Source: an uncultured Bartonella sp. (GTDB lineage: Bacteria > Pseudomonadota > Alphaproteobacteria > Rhizobiales > Rhizobiaceae). Taken from it: a stretch of DNA of 64,000 nt. The first letter of the stretch is position 1. Each line of letters starts with the position of its first letter. A model generated the notes under the pieces. The model made no database searches and was not told where the DNA came from. It saw only the letters and a list, made by a program, of their open reading frames with translations. Made by a program: the position numbers and the translations under genes. The stretch spans positions 248,001 to 312,000 of the forward strand of contig CAMLBF010000001.1 in NCBI GenBank assembly GCA_946478235.1. Reading direction: 5' to 3'. Positions 21,643 to 30,511 of the stretch are shown one piece after another.

Positions 21643-22440
21643 ATGAAAATCGCGACATGGAATATAGCCGGAATAAAGGCACGACTTACCACCCTCACCC
21701 ATTGGCTTGAGCAATATCAACCTGATATTGTTTGCCTCCAAGAGGTTAAGAGTGTTGATGAGGATTTTCCCCGTTCTATAATCCAATCCCTTGGATATCA
21801 TATTGAAACGCATGGACAAAAAAGTTTCAATGGCGTTGCCATTCTATCAAAACAGAGTCCGGATGAAGTATTGTGGCGTTTACCAGGAGATTCTGACGAT
21901 ATTCAAGCACGATATATAGAGGCGGTCTATTCGACAGATACAGGTGTATTAAGGATTGCATCTTTATATTTACCGAATGGTAATCCTGTAGACAGCGACA
22001 AATATCCATACAAATTGAACTGGATGAAGCGCCTTCAAAATCATGCAATCGACTTGCTTAAATATGAAGAACCTCTTATTTTAGCAGGAGATTACAACGT
22101 CATTTCATCAATAAAAGACGCGAAAAATCCGCAGCAATGGGTTGGTGATGCATTATACCTACCCAAAACACGTGAATCCTTTCATGAAACAATGAATCTT
22201 GGATTTTACGATGCAGTCAACTGCGTTTCCGATAATGCAAACTATACATTCTGGGATTTTCAGGCTGGTGCATGGCATAAAGACAACGGGATCAATATTG
22301 ATCACCTTCTCTTATCTCCAGAAGCAGCCGATTTACTATTATCTGCGAAAGTTCAACGTGAGGTTCGCGGCTGGGAAAAACCTTCGGACCATGTACCTGT
22401 TTTCATCGAATTAAACACGAATTTCTCTAAAAATTCGTGA
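21643..22440 (+). CDS. xthA: Exodeoxyribonuclease III
   Basis: AP endonuclease/3'-5' exonuclease of base excision repair, 265 residues, the usual bacterial ExoIII length. The metal- and DNA-contacting residues are in place: Asn7 in MKIATWNIAGIKARL, Glu34 in CLQEVKS, Asp/Asn of LAGDYNV, and the catalytic His of SDHVPVFIEL near the C-terminus. It stands alone, divergent from the ribosomal block, and is followed by a terminator. The paralogue question (XthA1 versus XthA2 in Rhizobiales) cannot be settled from sequence reading. Confidence 0.95.
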   Translation: MKIATWNIAGIKARLTTLTHWLEQYQPDIVCLQEVKSVDEDFPRSIIQSLGYHIETHGQKSFNGVAILSKQSPDEVLWRLPGDSDDIQARYIEAVYSTDTGVLRIASLYLPNGNPVDSDKYPYKLNWMKRLQNHAIDLLKYEEPLILAGDYNVISSIKDAKNPQQWVGDALYLPKTRESFHETMNLGFYDAVNCVSDNANYTFWDFQAGAWHKDNGINIDHLLLSPEAADLLLSAKVQREVRGWEKPSDHVPVFIELNTNFSKNS

Positions 22441-22478
22441 TAATATCCGTAACACAACAACGTCCATAAAATACAATT

Positions 22479-22507
22479 AAAAAGGCAATATAAAGATTGG
22501 CCTTTTT
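22479..22507 (+). terminator. Terminator after xthA
   Basis: AAAAAGGC (22479-22486) pairs with GCCTTTTT (22500-22507) around a 13-base loop, and the U-rich side continues as GTTAATAATT. It lies about 40 bases after the xthA stop. Confidence 0.75.
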
Positions 22508-22675
22508 GTTAATAATTCTCATTATTAGTAAATTATGTGATTTGTTTTTTAAGTTTTATAGAAATAAAATCTCCTTTTAAATTATAAAAACTTGCTTTTA
22601 AATAATAGAAATATAATAAATTACTTAGATAAAGCGTTTATGCCTAATCTAAATATATATAATAGGAGAACACTC

Positions 22676-23584
22676 ATGAAAGTAGCTCTATTGGCAGTTG
22701 CAGCCACGGCATTTGTCGGCATCATTGGCCTAGCTCAAGCACAGGGAAATGACACCTTAAAGAAAATTCAAGATTCAGGAACTGTGACTTTGGGCGTTCG
22801 TGAATCTTCTGGTTTGGCTTATGCGCTAGGGAACGGTAAATATGTTGGTTTTCACACAGAAATGGCTGAACGCATTATTGGTGATATTTCAGCCGAGTTG
22901 AATGAACCGCTGCAAATTAAATATGTGCCGATTACCTCACAAAACAGAATACCATTGCTACAAAACGGTACCTATGATTTCGAGTGCGGATCAACAACAA
23001 ACAACAGAGCTCGAGCACGCGAGGCGGCATTTGCGGACACAACTTATGTGGAAGAAGTGCGCATAGCAGTAAAGAAAGATTCAGGCATCAAATCCATTGC
23101 TGATCTCAATGGAAAAACTGTCGCCACCACGACCGGTACAACATCTGTTCAAACATTGCGTAAAAACAAACGGGCAAAAAACATTGATTTCAAAGAAGTA
23201 AACGGCAAGGATCATGCCGATAGTTTCTTACTTTTAGAATCGGGTAGAGCCGATGCCTTTATTATGGATGGCTCAATTCTCGCAGGAAATATATCCAAAG
23301 CTAAAAATCCATCAGATTACGTTATTCTGAAAGAAGTTTTATCTGTTGAACCAATTGCGTGTATGTTACGCTTGAACGACAAGAAATTGGAAGAAGCGAT
23401 CAATAAGAGCATTGAAAAGCAGGTAAAAAGCGGACAGCTTGAACAACTTTACAACAAATGGTTTATGCAACCGATACCACCTGCAAATACGGTTGTAGGT
23501 CTGCCATTGTCTGCAACGACAAAATATGCTTGGCAGCACCCAAATAATAAACCTATGGAAGAATACGAAGAAAACAACCAATAA
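22676..23584 (+). CDS. gltI: Glutamate/aspartate ABC transporter, periplasmic binding protein
   Basis: Periplasmic receptor for acidic amino acids, 302 residues. The ATG at 22676 has AGGAG at 22664-22668; the longer frame from 22592 has no signal-peptide logic. Residues 1-23 form the signal peptide (MKVALLAVAATAF...AQAQ). The ligand-pocket sequence ITSQNRIPLLQNGTYDFECG, with Cys and STTNN, matches the GltI subgroup of family-3 binding proteins almost exactly, as does GKDHADSFLLLESGRADAF. It is the first gene of a four-gene operon with two permeases and an ATPase. Confidence 0.95.
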   Translation: MKVALLAVAATAFVGIIGLAQAQGNDTLKKIQDSGTVTLGVRESSGLAYALGNGKYVGFHTEMAERIIGDISAELNEPLQIKYVPITSQNRIPLLQNGTYDFECGSTTNNRARAREAAFADTTYVEEVRIAVKKDSGIKSIADLNGKTVATTTGTTSVQTLRKNKRAKNIDFKEVNGKDHADSFLLLESGRADAFIMDGSILAGNISKAKNPSDYVILKEVLSVEPIACMLRLNDKKLEEAINKSIEKQVKSGQLEQLYNKWFMQPIPPANTVVGLPLSATTKYAWQHPNNKPMEEYEENNQ

Positions 23585-23699
23585 CCACAACGAATAGGCT
23601 GTATTCTGCATCGTCAGAATACAGTCTTCGTGCAATACGCACGAGACTTTTTTGTTTAATTACATAGCTCAAGCGTAGCTATAGTGGGGATCTATTGGC

Positions 23700-24452
23700 A
23701 TGGATTTTTCTTTTCTATGTATGGATGATCAGGATCACGTATATGTACCGGGTTGTCGTGGAGCCACAAATGAGGTTTATACTTACCTCGATACCCTGAT
23801 AAATGCTTTCACCAATACAGCGGTATTATCAGTATCCAGTTTAATATTAGCAGTCGCTGTCGGCGTGATTGTCGGGACATTGCGAACATTACCCAAAACA
23901 TCGATAACTAATGATATTTTGCGTGCCTTAGCGAGAATTTGGGTAGAAGTAATGCGCAACATCCCACTTCTCGTACAAATGTTTCTTTGGTATTTCGTGG
24001 TGCCCAAGATTTATCCGCCGGCATTGAAGTTTCCACCAATCATACTGGTTATTTGCGCACTTGGATTTTTCACCTCGGCACGTATTGCCGAACAAGTAAG
24101 AGCAGGAATTGAAGCAATTCCATCAGGTCAGCGTTACGCGGCGATGGCTATGGGATTTACAACATTGCAGACTTATAGATATGTGATATTGCCACGGGCT
24201 ATGCGCACTATACTGCCTCCCCTCATATCGGAATCCATGGGGATTGTAAAAAACTCTGCCGTCGCCTTTGCTGTTTCCATCCATGAATTAATGCAATTTC
24301 AATATCAGTCGATCGAAGAGGTTAGCCACGTCTACGAAAACTATATTGTTGTGACTGTCTTATATGTCATCATTGCATTAGTCATATTCATTGTGATGTC
24401 GCTTCTTGAGCGGATGGTGAAGATACCCGGTTTTCAAACGGAAGGTCGATAA
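23700..24452 (+). CDS. gltJ: Glutamate/aspartate ABC transporter permease GltJ
   Basis: Inner-membrane permease of the HisM/GltJ type, 250 residues, about five membrane helices. The EAA loop that contacts the ATPase is EQVRAGIEAIPSGQRYAAMA followed by MGFTTLQTYRYVILPRAMR. MRNIPLLVQMFLWYFVVPKI matches the family. The N-terminus (MDFSFLCMDDQDHVYVPGCR) is longer before the first helix than expected and contains two cysteines. It ends three bases before gltK. Confidence 0.93.
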   Translation: MDFSFLCMDDQDHVYVPGCRGATNEVYTYLDTLINAFTNTAVLSVSSLILAVAVGVIVGTLRTLPKTSITNDILRALARIWVEVMRNIPLLVQMFLWYFVVPKIYPPALKFPPIILVICALGFFTSARIAEQVRAGIEAIPSGQRYAAMAMGFTTLQTYRYVILPRAMRTILPPLISESMGIVKNSAVAFAVSIHELMQFQYQSIEEVSHVYENYIVVTVLYVIIALVIFIVMSLLERMVKIPGFQTEGR

Positions 24453-24454
24453 CA

Positions 24455-25171
24455 ATGTCTGAATTTCTCGGCCCAACATTATCATATTACTTAACGTTCG
24501 ACTTTTCTGGATTTAACTTCTCATTTTTTACATTTGATGTTTTTAAAAACTATATATTGTCCGGTCTCATTTTCAGCATTGTTCTAACAATTGTTGCAAC
24601 AATTCTCGGACTTATATTCGGTACACTGCTTGCGATGATGCGGTTATCATCTTTTAAACCGCTATCATGGATCGCAACAATTTATATTACTGTTATGCGA
24701 TCGGTACCGCTTGTCATGGTGATTTTATGGTTCTTTGTGTTGTTGCCATTTGTTACTGGACATTCAATTGGTGCCAATAACTCGGCTTTCATTACATTTA
24801 CCGCATTTGAAGCCGCTTATTTTGCAGAAATTATGCGTGCCGGAATCAGGTCAATTCCACAGGGGCAAAAATACGCCAGCCAAGCCTTAGGCATGACCTA
24901 TTGGCAAAGCATGCTGATTGTTATCTTGCCCCAAGCATTACGGAATATGCTTCCAGTTCTCTTAACGCAGGTCATCATTCTGTTTCAGGATACATCACTC
25001 GTTTATGCCATTAGCGGCAATGATCTTCTGAAAGGGTTTGATATCGTTGCAAGTAACTTCGGTGTAAAACAGGAAGCCTACATTCTCGCTGCAGTATTCT
25101 ATTTTGTTATCTGTTTTTCACTCTCACAAGCCGTGATGTATCTCCAGAAAAAAGTTGCGATTATACGCTGA
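24455..25171 (+). CDS. gltK: Glutamate/aspartate ABC transporter permease GltK
   Basis: Second permease subunit, 238 residues. The EAA loop is MRAGIRSIPQGQKYASQALG with MTYWQSMLIVILPQALRNM; MRSVPLVMVILWFFVLLPF is typical of GltK. Two bases separate it from gltJ and 12 from gltL, so translation is probably coupled along the operon. Confidence 0.93.
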   Translation: MSEFLGPTLSYYLTFDFSGFNFSFFTFDVFKNYILSGLIFSIVLTIVATILGLIFGTLLAMMRLSSFKPLSWIATIYITVMRSVPLVMVILWFFVLLPFVTGHSIGANNSAFITFTAFEAAYFAEIMRAGIRSIPQGQKYASQALGMTYWQSMLIVILPQALRNMLPVLLTQVIILFQDTSLVYAISGNDLLKGFDIVASNFGVKQEAYILAAVFYFVICFSLSQAVMYLQKKVAIIR

Positions 25172-25183
25172 TAGGAAAAGTTC

Positions 25184-25930
25184 ATGTCAGGACCAATGAT
25201 TGAAGTAAAAAATATATCCAAATGGTATGGCAAGTTTAATGTTTTAAAAAATTGCTCAACCAATATTGATAAAGGAGAAGTGGTCGTTGTTTGTGGTCCT
25301 TCTGGGTCTGGAAAATCAACCTTTATCAAAACAATTAATGCTCTAGAACCATTTCAGAAGGGTGAAATTTGGGTTAATGGCGTTGCCGTCCATTCTCCCA
25401 AAACGAATTTGCCCAAGTTGCGCAGCCGTGTTGGTATGGTATTCCAACATTTTGAATTATTTCCGCACCTATCGGTGATGGATAATCTGACGGTCGCACA
25501 AATAAAGGTTCTACATCGTAATAAAAAAGAGGCCGTAGAACGTGGCCTGAAATATCTTGATCGGGTTGGTTTAACCGCTCACAAGGATAAATATCCCGGG
25601 CAATTATCCGGCGGACAGCAACAACGTGTCGCAATTGCCCGCGCTTTGACGATGGATCCTCTCGTCATGTTATTCGATGAACCAACATCTGCTTTAGACC
25701 CAGAAATGGTCGGTGAAGTTTTAGATGTTATGGTTGGTTTGGCACAAGAAGGTATGACAATGATTTGCGTCACACATGAAATGGGGTTTGCGCGTAAAGT
25801 ATCCAATCGAGTAATTTTTATGGACGACGGCAATATCTTGGAAGATTGCAAATCAGAAGAATTTTTTGCGTCACCTGAAGCTAGATCATCACGTGCGCAG
25901 GACTTTCTTTCGAAAATACTTAGCCATTAA
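25184..25930 (+). CDS. gltL: Glutamate/aspartate ABC transporter ATP-binding protein
   Basis: Cytosolic ATPase of the importer, 248 residues. Walker A is GPSGSGKST (residues 38-46), the Q loop follows in [13 protein letters not shown], the signature is [15 protein letters not shown], Walker B VMLFDEP, and the switch His is in [17 protein letters not shown] precedes the ATG. It completes the gltIJKL set, so the operon looks functional as a whole. Confidence 0.95.
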   Translation: MSGPMIEVKNISKWYGKFNVLKNCSTNIDKGEVVVVCGPSGSGKSTFIKTINALEPFQKGEIWVNGVAVHSPKTNLPKLRSRVGMVFQHFELFPHLSVMDNLTVAQIKVLHRNKKEAVERGLKYLDRVGLTAHKDKYPGQLSGGQQQRVAIARALTMDPLVMLFDEPTSALDPEMVGEVLDVMVGLAQEGMTMICVTHEMGFARKVSNRVIFMDDGNILEDCKSEEFFASPEARSSRAQDFLSKILSH

Positions 25931-25938
25931 CATAATAG

Positions 25939-25957
25939 TAGCCACCAATGGTGGCTA
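25939..25957 (+). terminator. Hairpin after gltL
   Basis: TAGCCACC (25939-25946) and GGTGGCTA (25950-25957) form a tight 8-bp stem with a 3-base loop nine bases after the gltL stop. No U run follows, so it may protect the 3' end or be a weak terminator. Confidence 0.45.
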
Positions 25958-26047
25958 AGTATAAGTTCGCAGCGGAAAGCTATAATGATAAGAACGATTT
26001 TTGTTTAAAGGATAATCTTTAAACAGAACCAACAATTTCAAGCTAAA

Positions 26048-26845
26048 TTAAAAACCGTCTTTATTACTGGCTATATCTGTTGCCATTGATATTGCGGTGC
26101 GCCGATCTGATTCACCAGAAACCGCAAATGCTCGTTCTTGCATCTGCCTTATCCATGATTGATCTTTAGCATCTGCTTTTTCATAAGCTGCCGTCATCAT
26201 CGCCAAACCACGCACTGTTTTTCCAGCTTGAAATAGCATATTTCCTAGCATCGCCTGTGCGCTGGCATTGCCTTTTTTTGCAGATAATTGAAACCAACGG
26301 GCTGCTTGGACTGCGTTTTTTTCTCCGCCTTCGCCATTCAGCAACATTTTTCCCAAACGAAATTGTGCTTCTGCATTACCGTAATTGGTTGCAGCTTGCA
26401 GATAAAGACTGCGTGCACGTGCAACATCTTTTTTGACAGGAGAATTTGGTATGCCGTTTGATAAGTAACCAGCTATTTCAACCAAAGCATCGGCCAGATA
26501 AATCTCGTCATCAGATCCTGGATCAGCACCATCTTCAACGATTCGGACATAAAATTGATATGCCTCATAATCATCTTCAACGACACCATCACCGTCAGCA
26601 TACATGCGCGCTAGTTTCCAATTTGCGCCCGGATGCCCCATATCCGCTGCATAACGTAATGCTTTTACCGCTTCACCTTTGTCGCCATTTTTATAAGCAG
26701 AAATGCCCGTTTTAAAGAATTTGAACGGGCTATCTGAATCATCAGGCGCGGAATTCGCATCCAATGCAAATGCATTTGGAAGACAGAGTCCAAGTGTAAT
26801 CATTGTTACACCTGCAAATAATGTCTTCCTGCATTTACAAATCAT
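26048..26845 (-). CDS. exoR: ExoR-like periplasmic Sel1-repeat protein
   Basis: Periplasmic protein; in Sinorhizobium and Agrobacterium ExoR binds and inhibits the sensor kinase ExoS and so controls exopolysaccharide, motility and host-invasion genes. The ATG at 26845 gives 265 residues, close to ExoR, and a clear signal peptide (1-27, MICKCRKTLF...PNAFA); a GTG at 26887 is the alternative. Several Sel1 repeats are visible: GEAVKALRYAADMGHPGANW, LARMYADGDGVVEDDYEAY, FRLGKMLLNGEGG and AQAMLGNMLFQAGK. The order SPFKFFKTGISAYKNGDKGE and ending ESDRRTAISMA match ExoR over the full length. Assignment is by remembered similarity; other Sel1 proteins are the alternative. Confidence 0.8.
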   Translation of the reverse strand: MICKCRKTLFAGVTMITLGLCLPNAFALDANSAPDDSDSPFKFFKTGISAYKNGDKGEAVKALRYAADMGHPGANWKLARMYADGDGVVEDDYEAYQFYVRIVEDGADPGSDDEIYLADALVEIAGYLSNGIPNSPVKKDVARARSLYLQAATNYGNAEAQFRLGKMLLNGEGGEKNAVQAARWFQLSAKKGNASAQAMLGNMLFQAGKTVRGLAMMTAAYEKADAKDQSWIRQMQERAFAVSGESDRRTAISMATDIASNKDGF

Positions 26846-27195
26846 ATTACGACTCAATTCATCTTTGGCAATATAAGGTATTACCACCTAATAATGGTAA
26901 GAACTGAACCTCGTTTGTGTTGGTATTGAGGCAAAAGCACACTATCATGTAATCTGAAAAATACTGTTGCCGCAAAGCAACATTTTTGATTTCTAAAGTT
27001 ATTGGTTAATGTGCAACATCAATGGTAAATTGCAAATGTCATTTTAAAATTTGCATTAAACCACCTATTATGCAAAAAAGATCATATTTTAACGTAAAAC
27101 TATCTCTTTAGTAACGAATTTATAACCTATAATGATCTCAAAAAGCTAAACATCAGCTTTACTAGTGGAATACATGTTGAGTGAGCAAAAATACA
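26846..27195. other. Divergent intergenic region, exoR homologue / lipoprotein gene
   Basis: About 350 AT-rich bases between divergent genes, holding both promoters. A TATAAT box at 27128-27133 suits the plus-strand lipoprotein gene but no good -35 was found 17 bases upstream. Confidence 0.4.
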
Positions 27196-27438
27196 ATGAT
27201 GACTAAATTAGGTGCGATGATCGCATTAACAATGACAGCCATGACATTGGCGGCGTGCAACACGACAAAAACTGATGTTTCTTCCAATTATAGCGACGCC
27301 CCTACCGGATATTGGTATTTGGGAGATAATGGTGTACGTCAGTGGAGAACATTCAACCCTAACGATATTCCACCGCCTGCGCCAGCAATTCGTAAAAATT
27401 ATGCGTCTTCAATTGGCAATGCCGGTGGTCGTGGATAA
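27196..27438 (+). CDS. Small predicted lipoprotein
   Basis: Predicted outer- or inner-membrane lipoprotein of about 80 residues. The signal peptide MMTKLGAMIALTMTAMTLAA ends in a lipobox LAAC with the lipidated Cys21. The mature part is short and polar, with GYWYLGDNGVRQW and a proline patch IPPPAPA, and no recognised domain. A GTG at 27181 could add five residues; neither start has a strong ribosome binding site. It is followed at once by a bidirectional terminator. Function unknown. Confidence 0.75.
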   Translation: MMTKLGAMIALTMTAMTLAACNTTKTDVSSNYSDAPTGYWYLGDNGVRQWRTFNPNDIPPPAPAIRKNYASSIGNAGGRG

Positions 27439-27440
27439 TA

Positions 27441-27477
27441 AAAAAACCGCTTGGATTTTTATACCAAGCGGTTTTTT
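27441..27477. terminator. Bidirectional terminator between the lipoprotein gene and valS
   Basis: AAAAAACCGCTTGG (27441-27454) and CCAAGCGGTTTTTT (27464-27477) form a perfect 14-bp stem with A/T flanks, giving a U tract in both directions. It can stop the lipoprotein transcript (plus) and valS (minus). Confidence 0.85.
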
Positions 27478-27544
27478 AATTTTTAATCAATTAGACCAGT
27501 CATTTCAGGATAACCAGTTAGCTCAGTCGTTTTAGGACAACCAA

Positions 27545-30268
27545 TTAACCCAGTCTTTTCAAGGCTGTTGTTACTTTTTCTTTCGCAGCTTGTAGTTCTG
27601 CCAGTCTTTCGCGTTCTGCGTCCACAACATCTGGTCGTGCATTGGCGACAAATTTCGGGTTATCAAGCTTGGAATTGACTTTGCTGATATCAAGGTCAAC
27701 TTTAGCCATTTCTTTAGTTAATCTTGCTTTTTCAGCATCAAGATCAATTAATTTACCAAGCGGCAAACAAAGTGTTGCCTCTCCCAAGATTAACTGCGCT
27801 GAAGTCTCTGGCACGCTTGCGCTAAATTCAATCGTTTCCACACGTGCAAGACGCATAATTGCAGCTTGATGACGCTCGACGCGTTCTTTTGTCTTATTAT
27901 TGGCGTCAACAATGACCAACGGTGCCATAGCGCTGGCAGGCACATTCATTTCAGCTCGCACTGAGCGAATACCACCAACGACGTCAATTAACCAGTTGAT
28001 ATCTTCTGCTGCTTCATCATCATGAATTTTAACTTGTGGCCAATCAGATAATGCCAACATAGTTTCACGTGGTTTATGGTCTGGAGCTGTGACCGACCAT
28101 AGTTCCTCAGTCATATATGGCATAAACGGATGGAGAAGTTTGTAAACCTCATCCAAAACAAATGCCACGCAACTCTGTGCTTCTTTCTTCGCCTGGTCAT
28201 CTTCACCTTGGAAAATTGGTTTCAAAAGTTCAAGATACCAATCACAAAGTGTGTTCCAAATGAAGCGATAAACTGCAGCTGCTGCGTCATTAAAGCGATA
28301 GCCTTCAATGCCAGCAGTAACAGCATCAACGGTTTTTGAAAGCTCCGTTAAAATCCAGCGATTGAGAGGTAATTTTGCTTCTTCTGGTTTAAAAGCAGCA
28401 TCATGGACAACACCGTTCATTTCGGCAAAACGCGTGGCGTTCCACAATTTTGTTCCAAAATTGCGATATCCCGCAATACGTGCTGGATCCAACTTAACAT
28501 CTCTACCTTGCGCAGCCATAATTGCCAGGGTGAAACGTAAAGCATCAGCCCCAAATTCATCCATCAAATCCAAAGGATCAATGACATTGCCTTTTGATTT
28601 TGACATTTTGGCGCCGTTTTTATCGCGGACCAAGGCATGCATATAGATGTGACGGAATGGCACTTCATGCATAAAATGCAATCCCATCATCATCATACGG
28701 GCTACCCAGAAGAATAGAATATCAAACCCCGTAACAACAACGCTTGTTGGATAATAAGTTTTCAGTTCTGCAGTTTGGTCAGGCCAGCCAAGAGTTGAAA
28801 ACGGCCACAAAGCCGATGAAAACCATGTATCAAGCACATCAGAATCGCGCACCAATTCAACCGATTGTCCGTAATGGGCATCTGCGGCCTTTTGTGCTTC
28901 TTCTGCTGTTTTTTCGACAAAAACTTTTCCATCCGGACCATACCAAGCAGGTATTTGGTGTCCCCACCATAATTGCCGCGAGATACACCAAGGCTCTATA
29001 TTTTCCATCCAATTGAAATAGGTTTTTTCCCAATTTTTTGGAATAATGGTCGTCGTGCCATTTTTTATTGCTTCGATAGCCGGTTTTGCCAACACCGCAG
29101 CATTAACATACCATTGATCTGTCAACATAGGCTCAATAGGTACGCCACCACGATCACCATGTGGAACCATATGGGGGTGATCATCAACGCCTGCGAGATA
29201 TCCACCCTCTTCCATCATTTCCAAGATCTTTTTGCGAGCTTCGAAACGATCAATATGATCGAGAGTATCGATAAGACTTTCCAATTTGTCGGTCATTGTC
29301 AAACCATCGAGAAAGTCGTCATTTTCTTTCAAGAGAATTTCGGCCTGTTGCGTCATTATGTTGATAATGCGCAAATTGTTACGACGTCCTACTTCAAAGT
29401 CGTTGAAATCATGCGCAGGCGTAATCTTAACAGCGCCACTACCTGATTCCGGATCGGCATAGTCATCAGCAACAATCTGAATTTTACGTCCAACAAATGG
29501 CAATATTGCATATTTGCCAATCAAGGATTGATAGCGTTCATCTTTTGGATTGACGGCTATGCCGGTATCACCAAGCATGGTTTCTGGACGCGTCGTCGCA
29601 ACAACAATAAACGTACTCTTATCGTCAGGATCAAATACTTTACCTTCCAACGGATAACGGAAGTGCCAGAGATGGCCTTTAACTTCTTTCTGCTCTACTT
29701 CAAGATCTGAAATAGCGGTCAACAGTTTTGGATCCCAATTGACCAAACGCTTATCTTTATAAATGAGACCTTCTTTATAAAGCGAGACAAATACTTCGAG
29801 AACGGCACGTGACAAACCTTCGTCCATCGTAAAGCGTTCTCTTGACCAATCACATGAAGCACCAAGACGACGCAATTGATTGGCTATTTTACCGCCGGAT
29901 TCTTCTTTCCATTGCCAGATGCGTTCAACAAATTTTTCACGCCCCATTTCTCGGCGTGTTGGCTCTTTACGAGAGGCGAGCTGCCGTTCTACAACCATCT
30001 GAGTCGCAATACCGGCATGATCCATACCAGGTTGCCACAAAACGTTTTTTCCTCGCATTCGCTCAAAACGAACCATAATATCTTGGATTGTATTGTTAAG
30101 AGCATGCCCCATGTGAAGCGAACCGGTAACATTCGGCGGCGGTATAACAATGCTAAATGCTTCTGCACCCGGCTTTGCCCCAGCACCTGCCTTGAATGCT
30201 CCACTTTCTTCCCATTGCTTTGCAATACGTGGCTCAGTAGAGCTAGCGTTGTATGTTTTTTCTAACAT
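27545..30268 (-). CDS. valS: Valyl-tRNA synthetase
   Basis: Class I synthetase charging tRNA-Val, 907 residues from the ATG at 30268 (MLEKTYNASSTEPRIAKQWE), which follows GGAT by six bases; a TTG four codons upstream is the other option. The HIGH motif is HMGH in NVTGSLHMGHALNN, the KMSKS motif is AKMSKSKGN. The editing domain lies between them (VVATTRPETMLGDTG). The C-terminal tRNA-binding coiled coil is visible as LTKEMAKVDLDISKVNSKLD. Normal length, single gene. Confidence 0.97.
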   Translation of the reverse strand: MLEKTYNASSTEPRIAKQWEESGAFKAGAGAKPGAEAFSIVIPPPNVTGSLHMGHALNNTIQDIMVRFERMRGKNVLWQPGMDHAGIATQMVVERQLASRKEPTRREMGREKFVERIWQWKEESGGKIANQLRRLGASCDWSRERFTMDEGLSRAVLEVFVSLYKEGLIYKDKRLVNWDPKLLTAISDLEVEQKEVKGHLWHFRYPLEGKVFDPDDKSTFIVVATTRPETMLGDTGIAVNPKDERYQSLIGKYAILPFVGRKIQIVADDYADPESGSGAVKITPAHDFNDFEVGRRNNLRIINIMTQQAEILLKENDDFLDGLTMTDKLESLIDTLDHIDRFEARKKILEMMEEGGYLAGVDDHPHMVPHGDRGGVPIEPMLTDQWYVNAAVLAKPAIEAIKNGTTTIIPKNWEKTYFNWMENIEPWCISRQLWWGHQIPAWYGPDGKVFVEKTAEEAQKAADAHYGQSVELVRDSDVLDTWFSSALWPFSTLGWPDQTAELKTYYPTSVVVTGFDILFFWVARMMMMGLHFMHEVPFRHIYMHALVRDKNGAKMSKSKGNVIDPLDLMDEFGADALRFTLAIMAAQGRDVKLDPARIAGYRNFGTKLWNATRFAEMNGVVHDAAFKPEEAKLPLNRWILTELSKTVDAVTAGIEGYRFNDAAAAVYRFIWNTLCDWYLELLKPIFQGEDDQAKKEAQSCVAFVLDEVYKLLHPFMPYMTEELWSVTAPDHKPRETMLALSDWPQVKIHDDEAAEDINWLIDVVGGIRSVRAEMNVPASAMAPLVIVDANNKTKERVERHQAAIMRLARVETIEFSASVPETSAQLILGEATLCLPLGKLIDLDAEKARLTKEMAKVDLDISKVNSKLDNPKFVANARPDVVDAERERLAELQAAKEKVTTALKRLG

Positions 30269-30511
30269 TCTCTTATCCAATACAAAGTTCGTTTACGCGA
30301 TAAGAAAATGCTCATATCGCTTATAGAATTTTGATTTATCCAAATAGCATATCTATGCCAGTTTTACCCGAGATAGGAAGATGTTTCAAAACAAATTCAA
30401 CTACAATAGGTGTAATTTTAACTGGACGCTGCATTATTGCATATCAGATAATGTTTAAAACATTATATCTGTAAAACAGCAAATTCTTGATAACGATAAG
30501 CTCAAAAAAGA

